DNA from: Emticicia oligotrophica DSM 17448
GTDB taxonomy: Bacteria; Bacteroidota; Bacteroidia; Cytophagales; Spirosomataceae
DNA: 64,000 nt
Assembly: GCF_000263195.1 (NCBI RefSeq)
Contig: NC_018748.1
Span: 1,426,001 to 1,490,000 of the forward strand
Direction: 5' to 3'
Under the pieces are notes generated by a model. That model ran no database searches. It had not been told where the DNA came from and saw nothing but the letters and a program-made list of their open reading frames with translations. A program made the position numbers and the translations under genes. Shown here in pieces: positions 8,749-17,598 of the stretch (positions are counted from its first letter, which is position 1; each line of letters starts with the position of its first letter).

Positions 8749-9795
8749 CTATAATCTTAAGCCAATACTCCATGCCTGTAAACCTTTGGCATTTATTTGC
8801 TCAACCTTGAAAGTTTCGCTTAAATCATAGCGAACAAAGAAAGTTAAGCCTTTTTTCTTTCCTAATTCGGCAGTTAAGCCATATCTAAAGTCTTCTAAAC
8901 CATAACTACCTTTTAACTTTTCTTTCTTGCCCCCATCATCATATTTAATTTTTCGATAACCACCAATACGGTAACCTACATAACCTCCCAAACCAATTCT
9001 AAATTTGGCTTCTTCAAAACCGAAATTAAGCAATATCGGAACATTCAGCATTGGCACTACCAATTTACTCTTAGAAAGGTTTTGTCCGAAATCTTTAAAA
9101 ACCACTTGTTTTCCAAGCATTTCAGTTACCGTATTCCCCTCAAACATAAAATTATTCCAAGCTACTTCTGGTCCATAGGTAATGGCCACATCTACTTGCT
9201 TACCATTGATAAGGGTAGCATTTCTTTGTAGAGAAAGAGCCACGTATCTTGAACCCCAAGTATCAAGCGATGAACCGGTGGTAGAGCCTTTAGCCCAATT
9301 ATTTAGACCTATATATAAACCAAAATCACTGCGTGAGAAGAATTTACCTGAACCTTTACTCTTTTTTTCTTTTTTATCATCATCCTCATTGCTCTCAGAT
9401 TTATAGGTGCGGTTTTCTCTACTCCAATGGTCTTCGTTATCATTCCGAGAAGTATCTTGTCGAGCTACCGATAGCTCTTTTGGAGCACGCAAAACAATTT
9501 TAATATCACGTCCATCGCGAGCTACTACTAAGATGGTATCCTGTTTCTCGCCGTTACTTCCTGCTAAAACAATAGCTTTTTTACGCTCCAAAGAATCCAC
9601 CCCCACGCTTTTCAATACATTTTCAAGGTCGAGTACTTTGGGTAAATCAAAATCTCTTTTGCTTGACGTATAAACCGTTACACGCTTTTTTACACCTTTA
9701 TCGGTAAATTCAACAATGGTGGTATCTGATTTAAAGTTAGCTTTCACTGATAATACGCTCATTATCAGGAGCAGGGTAAAGTGTAGTTTTTTCAT
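8749..9795 (-). CDS. secreted outer-membrane beta-barrel protein
   Basis: A 348-residue protein with a signal peptide (residues about 1-19). A soluble N-terminal part (20-120) rich in beta strands and a charged, low-complexity linker (about 125-150, many E, D, K and S) lead into a barrel-like C-terminal half. That half has alternating hydrophobic strands and ends in an aromatic strand, LQAWSIGLRL. This fits the outer-membrane beta-barrel (PorT/porin-like) family of Bacteroidota. No sequence-specific function can be assigned. It is the third gene in a leftward run behind an ECF sigma factor and a single-pass membrane protein, so it is a plausible target or sensor of that regulatory pair. Confidence 0.65.
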   Translation of the reverse strand: MKKLHFTLLLIMSVLSVKANFKSDTTIVEFTDKGVKKRVTVYTSSKRDFDLPKVLDLENVLKSVGVDSLERKKAIVLAGSNGEKQDTILVVARDGRDIKIVLRAPKELSVARQDTSRNDNEDHWSRENRTYKSESNEDDDKKEKKSKGSGKFFSRSDFGLYIGLNNWAKGSTTGSSLDTWGSRYVALSLQRNATLINGKQVDVAITYGPEVAWNNFMFEGNTVTEMLGKQVVFKDFGQNLSKSKLVVPMLNVPILLNFGFEEAKFRIGLGGYVGYRIGGYRKIKYDDGGKKEKLKGSYGLEDFRYGLTAELGKKKGLTFFVRYDLSETFKVEQINAKGLQAWSIGLRL

Positions 9796-9909
9796 CGTTG
9801 TATTCCTATAATCAATAAGTTAGTTCATTATTTATTTATTAGCAAAATCAGTTAGTTTCAAAGAATTAATCGTCAAGCCTAATCACTTATTTGCCTTTCT
9901 ATCCTTTAA

Positions 9910-10791
9910 TTAATCTCTTTTTTGTAAACGTCCGACACGACGCTGAAAGAAATCTCGCACATCGGTAATATCTTCTTTAATTACACTGTTATCTACACGT
10001 GCCATGACATCTTTCACTCCTAACTTTTGCAAATCAACTTTTTCGCCATATTTGAAATGTTTGTATTCTCCATACAATTTGGCAATAAACGACTTTTCTT
10101 TCTCGTCTTTTTCTTGACTCAATCGCTCAACTTCTTCTGCAGAAGTAGCAGAATCTTCATTGATGGCTGGTATTACTTCATTGGCAGCCATTGTAGGTTC
10201 AAGTATAACGACCACCGACTCTCCAACATCTGTTTTAAATACACCTTGATTTTTGGGGTCTTCGGTTGGCTGAGCAGCGGCAATTGCCGTATGAGTTTCA
10301 TCAAATATTGGCTGCGTGGTGGTTAAACTCACTAATTCCTCGGGTGAATCATCGAATTTCGGACTTGCAGCTGTCGTTGCTACCAAGCCGGATTTTTCTT
10401 CGGCCAAAACTCGTTCTATTAGCTTTCTTGAAGTTTTATGACTATTATTTGTCTGCACCTTAGCACCATCTGCTTTAGATAGTGTTGGAGTCATAGTTTG
10501 CGGTTCAACTGTTTTAGGCAATTCCACAGTAGTAGTTGATTGAACACTTGCTAAAGTTTGTACATCTGGAGAGCCTATCTGGCTCAAAAATCCAATCGAA
10601 AGAGCAATCGCCACCCCTGCAGCCGCAGCATAGTAAGTCCAGTTACGATTAACCCAGAAAAATCCACCTTTTGGTTTTTGTTGTTTTTCCTGCAAACGTG
10701 CCTGAAACTTCTCGAAAGCTTTCTGAGAAGGCTCTTGTCGATATTCCGCCAATTTTTTGGCAAAAAGTTCGTCAACTGGATGTTTTTTCAT
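9910..10791 (-). CDS. single-pass membrane protein, putative anti-sigma factor
   Basis: About 293 residues when started at the MKKHPVDELF methionine (10791); an upstream in-frame ATG at 10809 would add MNSIIK. The cytoplasmic N-terminus (about 50 residues, helical and charged) is followed by one transmembrane segment, YYAAAAGVAIALSIGFL. A long, Thr/Ser/Pro-rich, presumably periplasmic region follows, with a charged C-terminal domain. It is encoded directly downstream of an ECF sigma factor, as anti-sigma factors usually are, and the topology fits. No zinc-binding anti-sigma motif (HxxxCxxC) is visible, so the role is inferred from context. Confidence 0.5.
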   Translation of the reverse strand: MKKHPVDELFAKKLAEYRQEPSQKAFEKFQARLQEKQQKPKGGFFWVNRNWTYYAAAAGVAIALSIGFLSQIGSPDVQTLASVQSTTTVELPKTVEPQTMTPTLSKADGAKVQTNNSHKTSRKLIERVLAEEKSGLVATTAASPKFDDSPEELVSLTTTQPIFDETHTAIAAAQPTEDPKNQGVFKTDVGESVVVILEPTMAANEVIPAINEDSATSAEEVERLSQEKDEKEKSFIAKLYGEYKHFKYGEKVDLQKLGVKDVMARVDNSVIKEDITDVRDFFQRRVGRLQKRD

Positions 10792-10884
10792 TTTTATTAT
10801 CGAATTCATTTCCCGAATTGATTATTTGTTATTGGGAAATCTATTATTGAACATTTTATACTTTAATACTTTCTGATTTTGTAA

Positions 10885-11442
10885 TTATCCGAAAGCTTTA
10901 TTTTCGAGCTTCATGACTTTCGCCTGCAACATTGCTCTTGCTCGGCTTAATTGTGATTTTGAGGTACCTTCAGATATGCCAAGCATCTCGCCTATTTCGA
11001 TGTGGTTGTACCCTTCAATGGCATATAGATTGAAAACTGTTCGATAACCTACGGGCAACTCTTCAATTATTCTTAATAAATCGGCTGCTTCGAGGTCAGT
11101 GCTAAACGAAGATTCGTTGGGTTCTTCGATGGCATATTCTAAATCTACCACCAGCATTTTTTTGCTTCGAACATACATTAATGCTTCGTTGACCATAATT
11201 TTACGCACCCAGCCTTCAAAACTCCCTTGGAATGTAAACTGGTCGATTTTATCAAAAACCCGCATAAAACCATCTATCATCACATCTTCGGCCTCCATCT
11301 TATCTCCTACGTAGCGAGTACACACCGCCAACATCTTCGACGCAAACTTTTCGTAGAGTTTGGTCTGTGCTTTGGGGTCTTGTCGCTGTACGGCCTTTGC
11401 GAGGTCGTATTCGTTGGAAAAAAGTGATAAAAGTTTAGCCAT
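10885..11442 (-). CDS. ECF-type RNA polymerase sigma factor
   Basis: A 185-residue sigma-70 family protein of ECF length. Region 2 spans about residues 20-95, with AEDVMIDGFMRVFDKI and FEGWVRKIMVNEAL, the -10 recognition and core-binding helices. Region 4 spans about 125-178, with LPVGYRTVFNLYAIEGY and a helix-turn-helix, IGEMLGISEGTSKSQLSRAR. It directs RNA polymerase to a small regulon. It is the first gene of a leftward unit with a membrane protein (likely anti-sigma) and a beta-barrel protein, suggesting envelope-signal regulation. Confidence 0.92.
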   Translation of the reverse strand: MAKLLSLFSNEYDLAKAVQRQDPKAQTKLYEKFASKMLAVCTRYVGDKMEAEDVMIDGFMRVFDKIDQFTFQGSFEGWVRKIMVNEALMYVRSKKMLVVDLEYAIEEPNESSFSTDLEAADLLRIIEELPVGYRTVFNLYAIEGYNHIEIGEMLGISEGTSKSQLSRARAMLQAKVMKLENKAFG

Positions 11443-11622
11443 AAAATCTTGTGTTCAATACCAAGATGCAAAAAAATACAAATAGGGTTGCATGAAAATT
11501 AAGAATTAAGAATTGAGAATTAAGGGTTAGATTATAAATCTCTAATTATCAAATACTTACAAGCACACAATTCTTTGAGAATTTTATTTTCAAAGAAAAT
11601 TTATATTTTTTTCTACAAAATC

Positions 11623-11654
11623 TTTGGGAGTTTGGCATGAGTCTTGTACTTTTG
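11623..11654 (+). promoter_or_regulatory. promoter of tRNA-Cys
   Basis: TTTG at 11623-11626, 20-nt spacer, TACTTTTG at 11647-11654. This is an exact fit to the Bacteroidota -33/-7 pattern. The predicted start is near 11661, about 70 nt before the tRNA. Confidence 0.75.
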
Positions 11655-11729
11655 CAATCCGATTCCTCGGCTTCGCTCGGAAACCAAAATTGTTTAAATG
11701 GTAAGTGAGCGTTGTCAAACTCAAAATAT

Positions 11730-11800
11730 GGTCCTGTGGCCGAGAGGCTAGGCAGAGCTCTGCAAAAGCTTCTACAGCGGTTCGAATCCGCTCGGGACCT
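11730..11800 (+). tRNA. tRNA-Cys (GCA)
   Basis: A 71-nt cloverleaf. Acceptor GGTCCTG pairs with CGGGACC, the anticodon loop is CTGCAAA (anticodon GCA), the T arm is CAGCGGTTCGAATCCGCTC, and the discriminator base is T, as expected for cysteine tRNA. It is followed by its own terminator. The accessory region begins right after it. Confidence 0.93.
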
Positions 11801-11811
11801 CTGAAAAGTAC

Positions 11812-11840
11812 AAAAAGCACCTCAAAAGGGTGCTTTTTTT
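11812..11840 (+). terminator. intrinsic terminator of tRNA-Cys
   Basis: A 10-bp stem (AAAAAGCACC / GGTGCTTTTT) with a 7-nt loop and a run of seven T. Confidence 0.88.
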
Positions 11841-12174
11841 GTTGTTTACAATTTTTGGTGAACCTCAAAAAAGCAAAACACTCAACAAACCCAAAGTTCC
11901 TAATACTGTTAAAAGCAAAGCTAAAAAAGTATAAATCCAGAATCTTCTCCAAAGCCTTAAAATGAGTGAAACACTTCATTTTAAGGCTTTTTTGTTTTTA
12001 CACCATGATATTTTAAGTTTAGTAGTTCAAGCACTTCATTTTTTTCAAAGGTGTCCCCTCCTATTCTATCTCATCATCGTAGCATAGCATTTTTTAGACT
12101 TCTTTATTATCTTTGATATTTATTGATATTCACAACTGTCAATATACACTTTTACCTTAATACAACACAATGTA
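11841..12174. other. intergenic region between tRNA-Cys terminator and hsdR
   Basis: No gene is visible. It contains a second terminator-like hairpin at about 11954-11992 (GCCTTAAAATGA-GTG pairing with CACTTCATTTTAAGGC, followed by six T). No transcribed gene obviously ends there. The hsdR promoter should lie in the right part; I do not see a clear consensus. Confidence 0.4.
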
Positions 12175-14586
12175 ATGTTTAACAAAAAGCTGCTATCTGA
12201 AAGAGACATCTGCACGAAATACATTTCACCTGCCATCGAAAAAGCGGGTTGGAATAAGCACATTCACTACTTAGAGGAGGTAAACATTACCGCTGGTAAA
12301 ATCTTGGTTAAAGGCTCACTCACTACACGAGCCAAAAACAAACGAGCTGACTATATTCTGTACTACAAAGACAATCCTGTTGCAATCATTGAGGCAAAAG
12401 ACAATAACCATGCTATGGGTGCAGGTATGCAACAAGGTTTAGAATATGCCCGAATGCTTGATATTCCTTGCATTTTCAGTAGCAATGGCGATGGTTTTAT
12501 TTTCCATGACAAAACTGCTCAAGATGAAAACATCGAGGTCGAAATTGGCTTAGATGAGTTTCCGAGTCCCGAAGCAATTTGGCTTAAATACAAAACTTTC
12601 AAAGGGCTTGATACACCCATTACTGAAAAGGTAGCTTTACAAAAATATTACTCCGATGGCAGCGGACGAAAACCTCGCTACTATCAACAAATAGCCATTA
12701 ATCGCACGGTACAAGCTATTGCAAAAGGTAATAATCGCATTTTATTGATTATGGCCACTGGTACTGGTAAAACTTACACAGCGTTTCAAATAGCTTATAT
12801 TTTATGGAAGGCCAGCGTTAAGAAACGCATTTTGTTTTTAGCTGACCGAACCGCTCTAATCGACCAAACTCGTAAAGGAGATTTTAAGCATTTTAAAGAT
12901 AAAATGACGGTTGTAGAACATCGTCAGGTAGATAAAAGCTATGAAATCTATTTAGCACTCTATCAAGGCTTATCGGGCAATGAAGACGATAAAAATATCT
13001 ACAAACAATTTTCACCCGAATTCTTCGACCTAATCATTGTTGATGAGTGCCATCGTGGTAGTGCAAAGGATGATAGTGCTTGGCGTGAAATATTGGCGTA
13101 TTTCAGTAATGCCACACAAATCGGTTTGACAGCAACGCCTAAAGAAACCAAAGAAACAAGTAATATCGAATACTTTAAAGACCCTGTTTATACCTACTCG
13201 CTCAAACAAGGGATTGATGATGGTTTTTTAGCTCCGTATAAAGTCCTAAAAATGCAGTTTGGTATGAATTCGGGGGCGGAACAATGGCGACCCGAAAAAG
13301 ACAAACTCGACAAGCAGGGCAATCTGATAGAAGACAGGGTATATAACCTCAAAGACTTTGACCGAAACTTAGTGATTGAAGAACGAACTCGAAAAGTAGC
13401 GAAACGTATCAGTGATTTCTTGAAAGCAACTAACCGTTTTGACAAAACGATTATCTTTTGTGAGGATATTGAACACGCTGAAAGAATGAGGTCGGAGATA
13501 GTGAACCAAAACCCTGACCTTTGCCGAGCAAATGATAAGTATGTAGTGCGTATCACTGGGGATAATGACGAGGGCAAACGAGAATTAGACAATTTCATTA
13601 ACCCCGAAGAAACTTATCCTGTCATTGCCACTACATCGGAGTTAATGACCACTGGCGTTGATGCTCAGACCTGCAAATTGATTGTGTTAGATGCCAATAT
13701 TGGTTCAATGACCAAGTTTAAGCAAATCATCGGGCGTGGCACTCGCATCAATGAAGAGTTTGGTAAACGATTCTTTACTATCATGGATTTTAGAAGTGCG
13801 ACCGAGCTTTTTGCCGATAAAAACTTTGACGGTGAGCCGATTCGGATAAAAGAAATAAACGAAGAAACCGATTTTGAGGAGATTGTAGCGGAGGAAAACG
13901 ATTTAGAAGCTCCTATTTCGAGCGAATATGATGCAGAGGAAACGGTAGCACTCGAAAATGCTGTAAACGAAACAAAAGAGACTTATAAAACAAAAGATTT
14001 CTTTTCGGCAACACCTAACAAACGCACCAAAGTCTTTGTGAATGGCGTAGAAGTTACGCTATTGGTTGAGCGTGAAATGTATTTCGATAATGATGGTAAG
14101 CCGATTACTAAAAGTCTGAAAGATTACACCAAAGATATTATTCAGGCACGATATAATTCATTAGATGAATTTTTGAATAAATGGAATGCCACCGATAGAA
14201 AAGATGCCATCATTGCCGAACTCGAAGAACAAGGCATATTCATTGAACATTTAAAAGAAGCCGTAAACAAGGATTTTGATTTGTTCGACCTTATTTGCCA
14301 CATCGCATTTGAGCAGCCTCCATTGAGCCGTAAAGACCGAGTAGAAAGTGTAAAAAAACGCAATTATTTTACGAAGTATGGCGAACAAGCTCGCAAGATT
14401 CTCGAAACACTTTTAGAGAAATACGGAGAAGAGGGCATTGAGAATTTAGAAAACATTGATATTCTGAAAGTGCAGCCACTAAGCCAATTTGGTTCGGCTT
14501 ACGAGATTATCACTACTTTTGGGGGTAAAAGCAAGTATTTACAGGCTATTAAAGAATTAGAAAACGAAATTTATAAAACTGCATAA
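12175..14586 (+). CDS. hsdR: type I restriction enzyme, R (motor/nuclease) subunit
   Basis: An 803-residue HsdR of the EcoEI-like class. The N-terminal nuclease domain shows the PD-(D/E)xK pattern, ADYILYY...IIEAK (about residues 59-76). The superfamily 2 translocase follows: Walker A MATGTGKT at 193-200, DECH box at 290-293, motif III GLTATP, and motif VI QIIGRGTRINE. The C-terminal part would bind HsdM. The enzyme translocates DNA and cleaves unmodified DNA at a distance. It is first in a rightward cluster with fic, hsdM, a PIN TA pair, a transposase and hsdS. The start is the first ATG after a non-coding AT-rich leader. Confidence 0.93.
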   Translation: MFNKKLLSERDICTKYISPAIEKAGWNKHIHYLEEVNITAGKILVKGSLTTRAKNKRADYILYYKDNPVAIIEAKDNNHAMGAGMQQGLEYARMLDIPCIFSSNGDGFIFHDKTAQDENIEVEIGLDEFPSPEAIWLKYKTFKGLDTPITEKVALQKYYSDGSGRKPRYYQQIAINRTVQAIAKGNNRILLIMATGTGKTYTAFQIAYILWKASVKKRILFLADRTALIDQTRKGDFKHFKDKMTVVEHRQVDKSYEIYLALYQGLSGNEDDKNIYKQFSPEFFDLIIVDECHRGSAKDDSAWREILAYFSNATQIGLTATPKETKETSNIEYFKDPVYTYSLKQGIDDGFLAPYKVLKMQFGMNSGAEQWRPEKDKLDKQGNLIEDRVYNLKDFDRNLVIEERTRKVAKRISDFLKATNRFDKTIIFCEDIEHAERMRSEIVNQNPDLCRANDKYVVRITGDNDEGKRELDNFINPEETYPVIATTSELMTTGVDAQTCKLIVLDANIGSMTKFKQIIGRGTRINEEFGKRFFTIMDFRSATELFADKNFDGEPIRIKEINEETDFEEIVAEENDLEAPISSEYDAEETVALENAVNETKETYKTKDFFSATPNKRTKVFVNGVEVTLLVEREMYFDNDGKPITKSLKDYTKDIIQARYNSLDEFLNKWNATDRKDAIIAELEEQGIFIEHLKEAVNKDFDLFDLICHIAFEQPPLSRKDRVESVKKRNYFTKYGEQARKILETLLEKYGEEGIENLENIDILKVQPLSQFGSAYEIITTFGGKSKYLQAIKELENEIYKTA

Positions 14587-14595
14587 GTGGCATTT

Positions 14596-15198
14596 ATGAA
14601 ATATCAAACTTCTTATGACCAGAATGAAAACCTACCCAATAAGCAGGGACTTCTGAATAAAGATGAAATAGACTTAGCCGAATTTGAAGGTTTTTTAACT
14701 GCCGAAATCTTACTTACTGATAAGCTAACTTCAAAAACTAAATTCGACTTAAAATATATTCAAAACATACATTTGTTGGCATTGGGTGAACTTTACGACT
14801 TTGCAGGAAAATGGCGAACCGTAAATTTATCAAAAGGAGGTTATGTCTTTGCTTCGGCTCAGTTTTTAGACCAAACCATGCAATATTTTGAAGATGAAAT
14901 GCTGAAAAACTTACCTAAAAGATATGCTTCAAAAGAAGATTTATTGAATGATGTAGCAAAAATTCATGCTGAATTACTCTTTATACACCCTTTTAGAGAG
15001 GGGAATGGACGAGCAGCTCGGATATTAGCAAATTTGATGTGCAGAAAATACGGTTATGAGCCACCCAATTGGGAGTTGATAAGCAAAGATGAAAAAGAGC
15101 CTTTAAATTTCGGAATTTATGTAAAGGCTGTTCAACAGGCTGCTAATCAAGACTATACCCTCATGCAGCAAATTTTTAGGCAGATTTCTCTATCTTGA
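14596..15198 (+). CDS. Fic/DOC-family AMP-transferase-like toxin
   Basis: About 200 residues. The Fic core motif HPFREGNGRAAR (H at residue 131) is complete: catalytic His, the acidic residue, the GNGR phosphate-binding loop and the terminal Arg. A flap region with GGYVFAS precedes it. Fic enzymes usually transfer AMP from ATP to target proteins. The start is set at ATG 14596; a GTG at 14587, right after the hsdR stop, would add three residues. No SxxxE(G/N) inhibitory helix is visible inside the protein, so it would need a separate antitoxin. A matching small gene is encoded on the opposite strand at 15176-15334 and overlaps this gene's end by 23 nt. Its position between hsdR and hsdM is typical of accessory genes in type I loci. 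Confidence 0.9.
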   Translation: MKYQTSYDQNENLPNKQGLLNKDEIDLAEFEGFLTAEILLTDKLTSKTKFDLKYIQNIHLLALGELYDFAGKWRTVNLSKGGYVFASAQFLDQTMQYFEDEMLKNLPKRYASKEDLLNDVAKIHAELLFIHPFREGNGRAARILANLMCRKYGYEPPNWELISKDEKEPLNFGIYVKAVQQAANQDYTLMQQIFRQISLS

Positions 15199-15334
15199 TT
15201 AATACTTTTTGTAGTATCTTTTGGGCGGTATCTGGTGGAATATTAATTCCTTCCAAACTGCCTGAAGCAATAGCCGAGGCAAGGATAGAATTATAAAGTA
15301 TAGTATTTTTACTATTGTTTTTTGCCTTTATCAT
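15176..15334 (-). CDS. putative Fic antitoxin (VbhA-like), convergent with the Fic gene
   Basis: A 52-residue reading frame on the minus strand, ATG at 15334-15332 and TAA at 15178-15176. After a basic N-terminus (MIKAKNNSKN), the sequence ASAIASGSLEGINIPPDTA contains S24-G-S-L-E28-G29. This matches exactly the (S/T)xxxE(G/N) inhibitory-helix motif of class I Fic antitoxins, whose Glu blocks ATP binding. The surrounding A-x-A-S-x-x-LEGI pattern also resembles VbhA proteins. The gene is tail to tail with fic and overlaps it by 23 nt, whereas known VbhA-type antitoxins usually lie upstream on the same strand. Expression is unproven; the family call rests on the motif and location. Confidence 0.68.
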   Translation of the reverse strand: MIKAKNNSKNTILYNSILASAIASGSLEGINIPPDTAQKILQKVLIKIEKSA

Positions 15335-15479
15335 AACAATATTCTATATGAATCACATAAAAAGCAATCTTTTGTAAGTCGTGCCGATATTGTAGCAACC
15401 CCGACAGGTGTAGGTTATAGCATACAAAAATTGCTTATGTAAAGTTACAAAAATTATATTTTAAAACAAATTATAGTAA

Positions 15480-16895
15480 ATGACCAACATTTCAGGCACA
15501 ATAAAAAGTATCCGTGATATCATGTGGCAAGACACTGGCCTTAATGGCGATGCCCAACGTATTGAGCAGCTCGGATGGATGCTTTTCTTTAAGATTTTCT
15601 CGGATAAAGATAAAGAACTCGAACTCATTGACGATAATTATAAAAGCCCAATCCCCGACCATTTTCATTGGGAAGAATGGGCTGCCAACGACGAAGGAAT
15701 AACGGGCGACGAACTCCTCAGTTTTATTGACCGTGAGTTGTTTCCTGCTTTGCGTAATATTGATGTCTCGACTGGCAACCGTCGGGCTTTGATAGTGCGT
15801 GAGGTGTTTGAGGGCAACAACAACTACATGAAAAGCGGCACGAATATCCGCAAGGTGCTAAACAAGCTCAACGAAATTGATTTTAATATTGCCAAAGACC
15901 GCCACGCTTTTGGCGAGCTATATGAGGGTATCTTGAAAGAACTCCAAAGTGCGGGCAAAAGTGGCGAGTTTTATACCCCAAGAGCCATTACGCAGTTTAT
16001 TACCGACATCATCAACCCCAAAATTGGTGAGCGGATTCTCGACCCTGCTTGTGGCACTGGTGGGTATCTGACTTGTGCCATTGAGCATCTGAAAAAACAA
16101 GCCAATAACGTTGAGCAACTCAAAAGCATTACCGAAAACATTGCAGGTTGGGAATACAAACCACTGCCGTTTTTGTTGGCTACTACCAACCTGATTTTAC
16201 ACGATATTGAAGTACCAAACATTCGTTTTGGCGATGCTCTCGACCAACCTTTGAGCAATTTTACCGAAAAAGACCGAGTAAACGTAATCTTGGCAAATCC
16301 GCCGTTTGGTGGCATTGTAGCCAATGGCAATGAGTCGAATTTTCCGCAGAATTTCCGTACGAAAGAAAGTGCCGATTTGTTTTTGATTCTGATGATTCAT
16401 TTGCTCAAAGCTGGCGGACGTGCAGGCATTGTACTACCCGATGGTAGCCTCACGGGCGAGGGCGTGAAACAACGAGTACGTGAAAAACTACTGAAAGACT
16501 GTAACCTACACACCATCATAAGGCTACCACAGAGTGTTTTTGCCCCTTACGCCACCGTAAATACCAATCTTTTGTTTTTTGATAAAGGCACGCCAACCAA
16601 AGAGATTTGGTACTACGAACACACCCTACCCGAAGGACAAAAAGCATATAGCAAGACCAAAACCATAAAAGTTGAGGAGTTTGAGCCAATAAAACAATGG
16701 TGGCACAACCGCCAAGAAAGCGAGGTAGCTTGGAAGGTCTCGATTGATACCATCATTGAGCGAGGCTATGATTTGGATATTAAAAACCCGAATAAAGTGG
16801 TAGAGGAAGTGGTTTATGATAGAAAAGCGATTATCGAAAATCTTGAAAAATCGTTTAGGGCTTCTTTGGCGATTATTGAAGAACTAAAACTTTAA
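15480..16895 (+). CDS. hsdM: type I restriction-modification, M (methyltransferase) subunit
   Basis: A 471-residue HsdM. An N-terminal helical domain (HsdM_N, about residues 5-130) precedes an N6-adenine methyltransferase. The SAM-binding motif I DPACGTGGYL is at 188-197, and the catalytic motif IV NPPFGG is at about 273-278. With HsdS it methylates the recognition site; with HsdR it forms the restriction complex. It lies 281 nt after fic, so it may have its own promoter, ensuring methylation independent of hsdR. Confidence 0.95.
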   Translation: MTNISGTIKSIRDIMWQDTGLNGDAQRIEQLGWMLFFKIFSDKDKELELIDDNYKSPIPDHFHWEEWAANDEGITGDELLSFIDRELFPALRNIDVSTGNRRALIVREVFEGNNNYMKSGTNIRKVLNKLNEIDFNIAKDRHAFGELYEGILKELQSAGKSGEFYTPRAITQFITDIINPKIGERILDPACGTGGYLTCAIEHLKKQANNVEQLKSITENIAGWEYKPLPFLLATTNLILHDIEVPNIRFGDALDQPLSNFTEKDRVNVILANPPFGGIVANGNESNFPQNFRTKESADLFLILMIHLLKAGGRAGIVLPDGSLTGEGVKQRVREKLLKDCNLHTIIRLPQSVFAPYATVNTNLLFFDKGTPTKEIWYYEHTLPEGQKAYSKTKTIKVEEFEPIKQWWHNRQESEVAWKVSIDTIIERGYDLDIKNPNKVVEEVVYDRKAIIENLEKSFRASLAIIEELKL

Positions 16896-16942
16896 ATTTC
16901 AAGTTTATTTTGGAGAAATTCGTAAATTCGTAAAAAAACACT

Positions 16943-17179
16943 ATGCAAACTACCACAGCCCCCTTGTCGCCTTTGCAATTAGAGTTGCTCAAATCCTTTA
17001 GTCAGCAGTCGGTTACGGAGCAAGATTTGATACAAATCAAAATCTTGCTATCGAAGTTTTTTGCCCAAAAGGCATCAAAAGAAGCTCAAAAAGTGATCGA
17101 AACCAAAGGATTGAGCAAAGCCGAAGTAAATCAGTTGGCAGAGCAGCACCAACGCACACCTTATAAAACCACTAAATGA
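16943..17179 (+). CDS. small antitoxin-like protein paired with PIN toxin
   Basis: A 78-residue protein, helical and charged, with LSKAEVNQLAEQHQRTPYK near the C-terminus. Its stop overlaps the start of the PIN-domain gene by 4 nt (ATGA), the usual antitoxin-toxin arrangement. It has no recognised DNA-binding fold; the antitoxin role is inferred from position and size. Confidence 0.6.
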   Translation: MQTTTAPLSPLQLELLKSFSQQSVTEQDLIQIKILLSKFFAQKASKEAQKVIETKGLSKAEVNQLAEQHQRTPYKTTK

Positions 17180-17589
17180 GGATTGTTTTAGATACGAATG
17201 TACTTGTAAGTGCGATTTCGCCCATTTCTGATTATTATTGGATTTATGAAAGCATCTTTGATGGTAAACTGACGCTATGCGTAAGCACCGATATTTTGAC
17301 AGAATATGCCGAAATACTCGAACGTTTCTATGGCTACGTAGTTGCCGAAGCCACCCTTACTGCTCTTTCATACTCGCCTTTTGTAGAGCAGTTTAGCCCT
17401 TCTTACTTCTGGAATATGATTACGCAAGATGCCGACGACAACAAATTTGTTGATTGTGCCATTTCGGCAAGTGCCGACTACATCATTACGCTTGATAAAC
17501 ATTTCAATGTACTACAAAACATACCTTTTCCGAAGGTTTTGGTACTAAAACCTAATGAATTATTGATTAAATCGGAGGAGGAGAAATGA
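17176..17589 (+). CDS. PIN-domain toxin (COG1569-like)
   Basis: A 137-residue PIN-fold ribonuclease-like protein. Acidic metal-binding positions are visible: D7 in VLDTNVLVSA, the DADDNKFVDCAI segment (about residues 90-101) and D in YIITLDKHF (about 115). This matches the 'putative toxin-antitoxin system toxin component, PIN family' group. It would cleave RNA when not held by its antitoxin, presumably the 78-residue gene just upstream. The pair is inserted between hsdM and hsdS. Confidence 0.82.
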   Translation: MRIVLDTNVLVSAISPISDYYWIYESIFDGKLTLCVSTDILTEYAEILERFYGYVVAEATLTALSYSPFVEQFSPSYFWNMITQDADDNKFVDCAISASADYIITLDKHFNVLQNIPFPKVLVLKPNELLIKSEEEK

Positions 17590-17598
17590 AGAAAAGTT

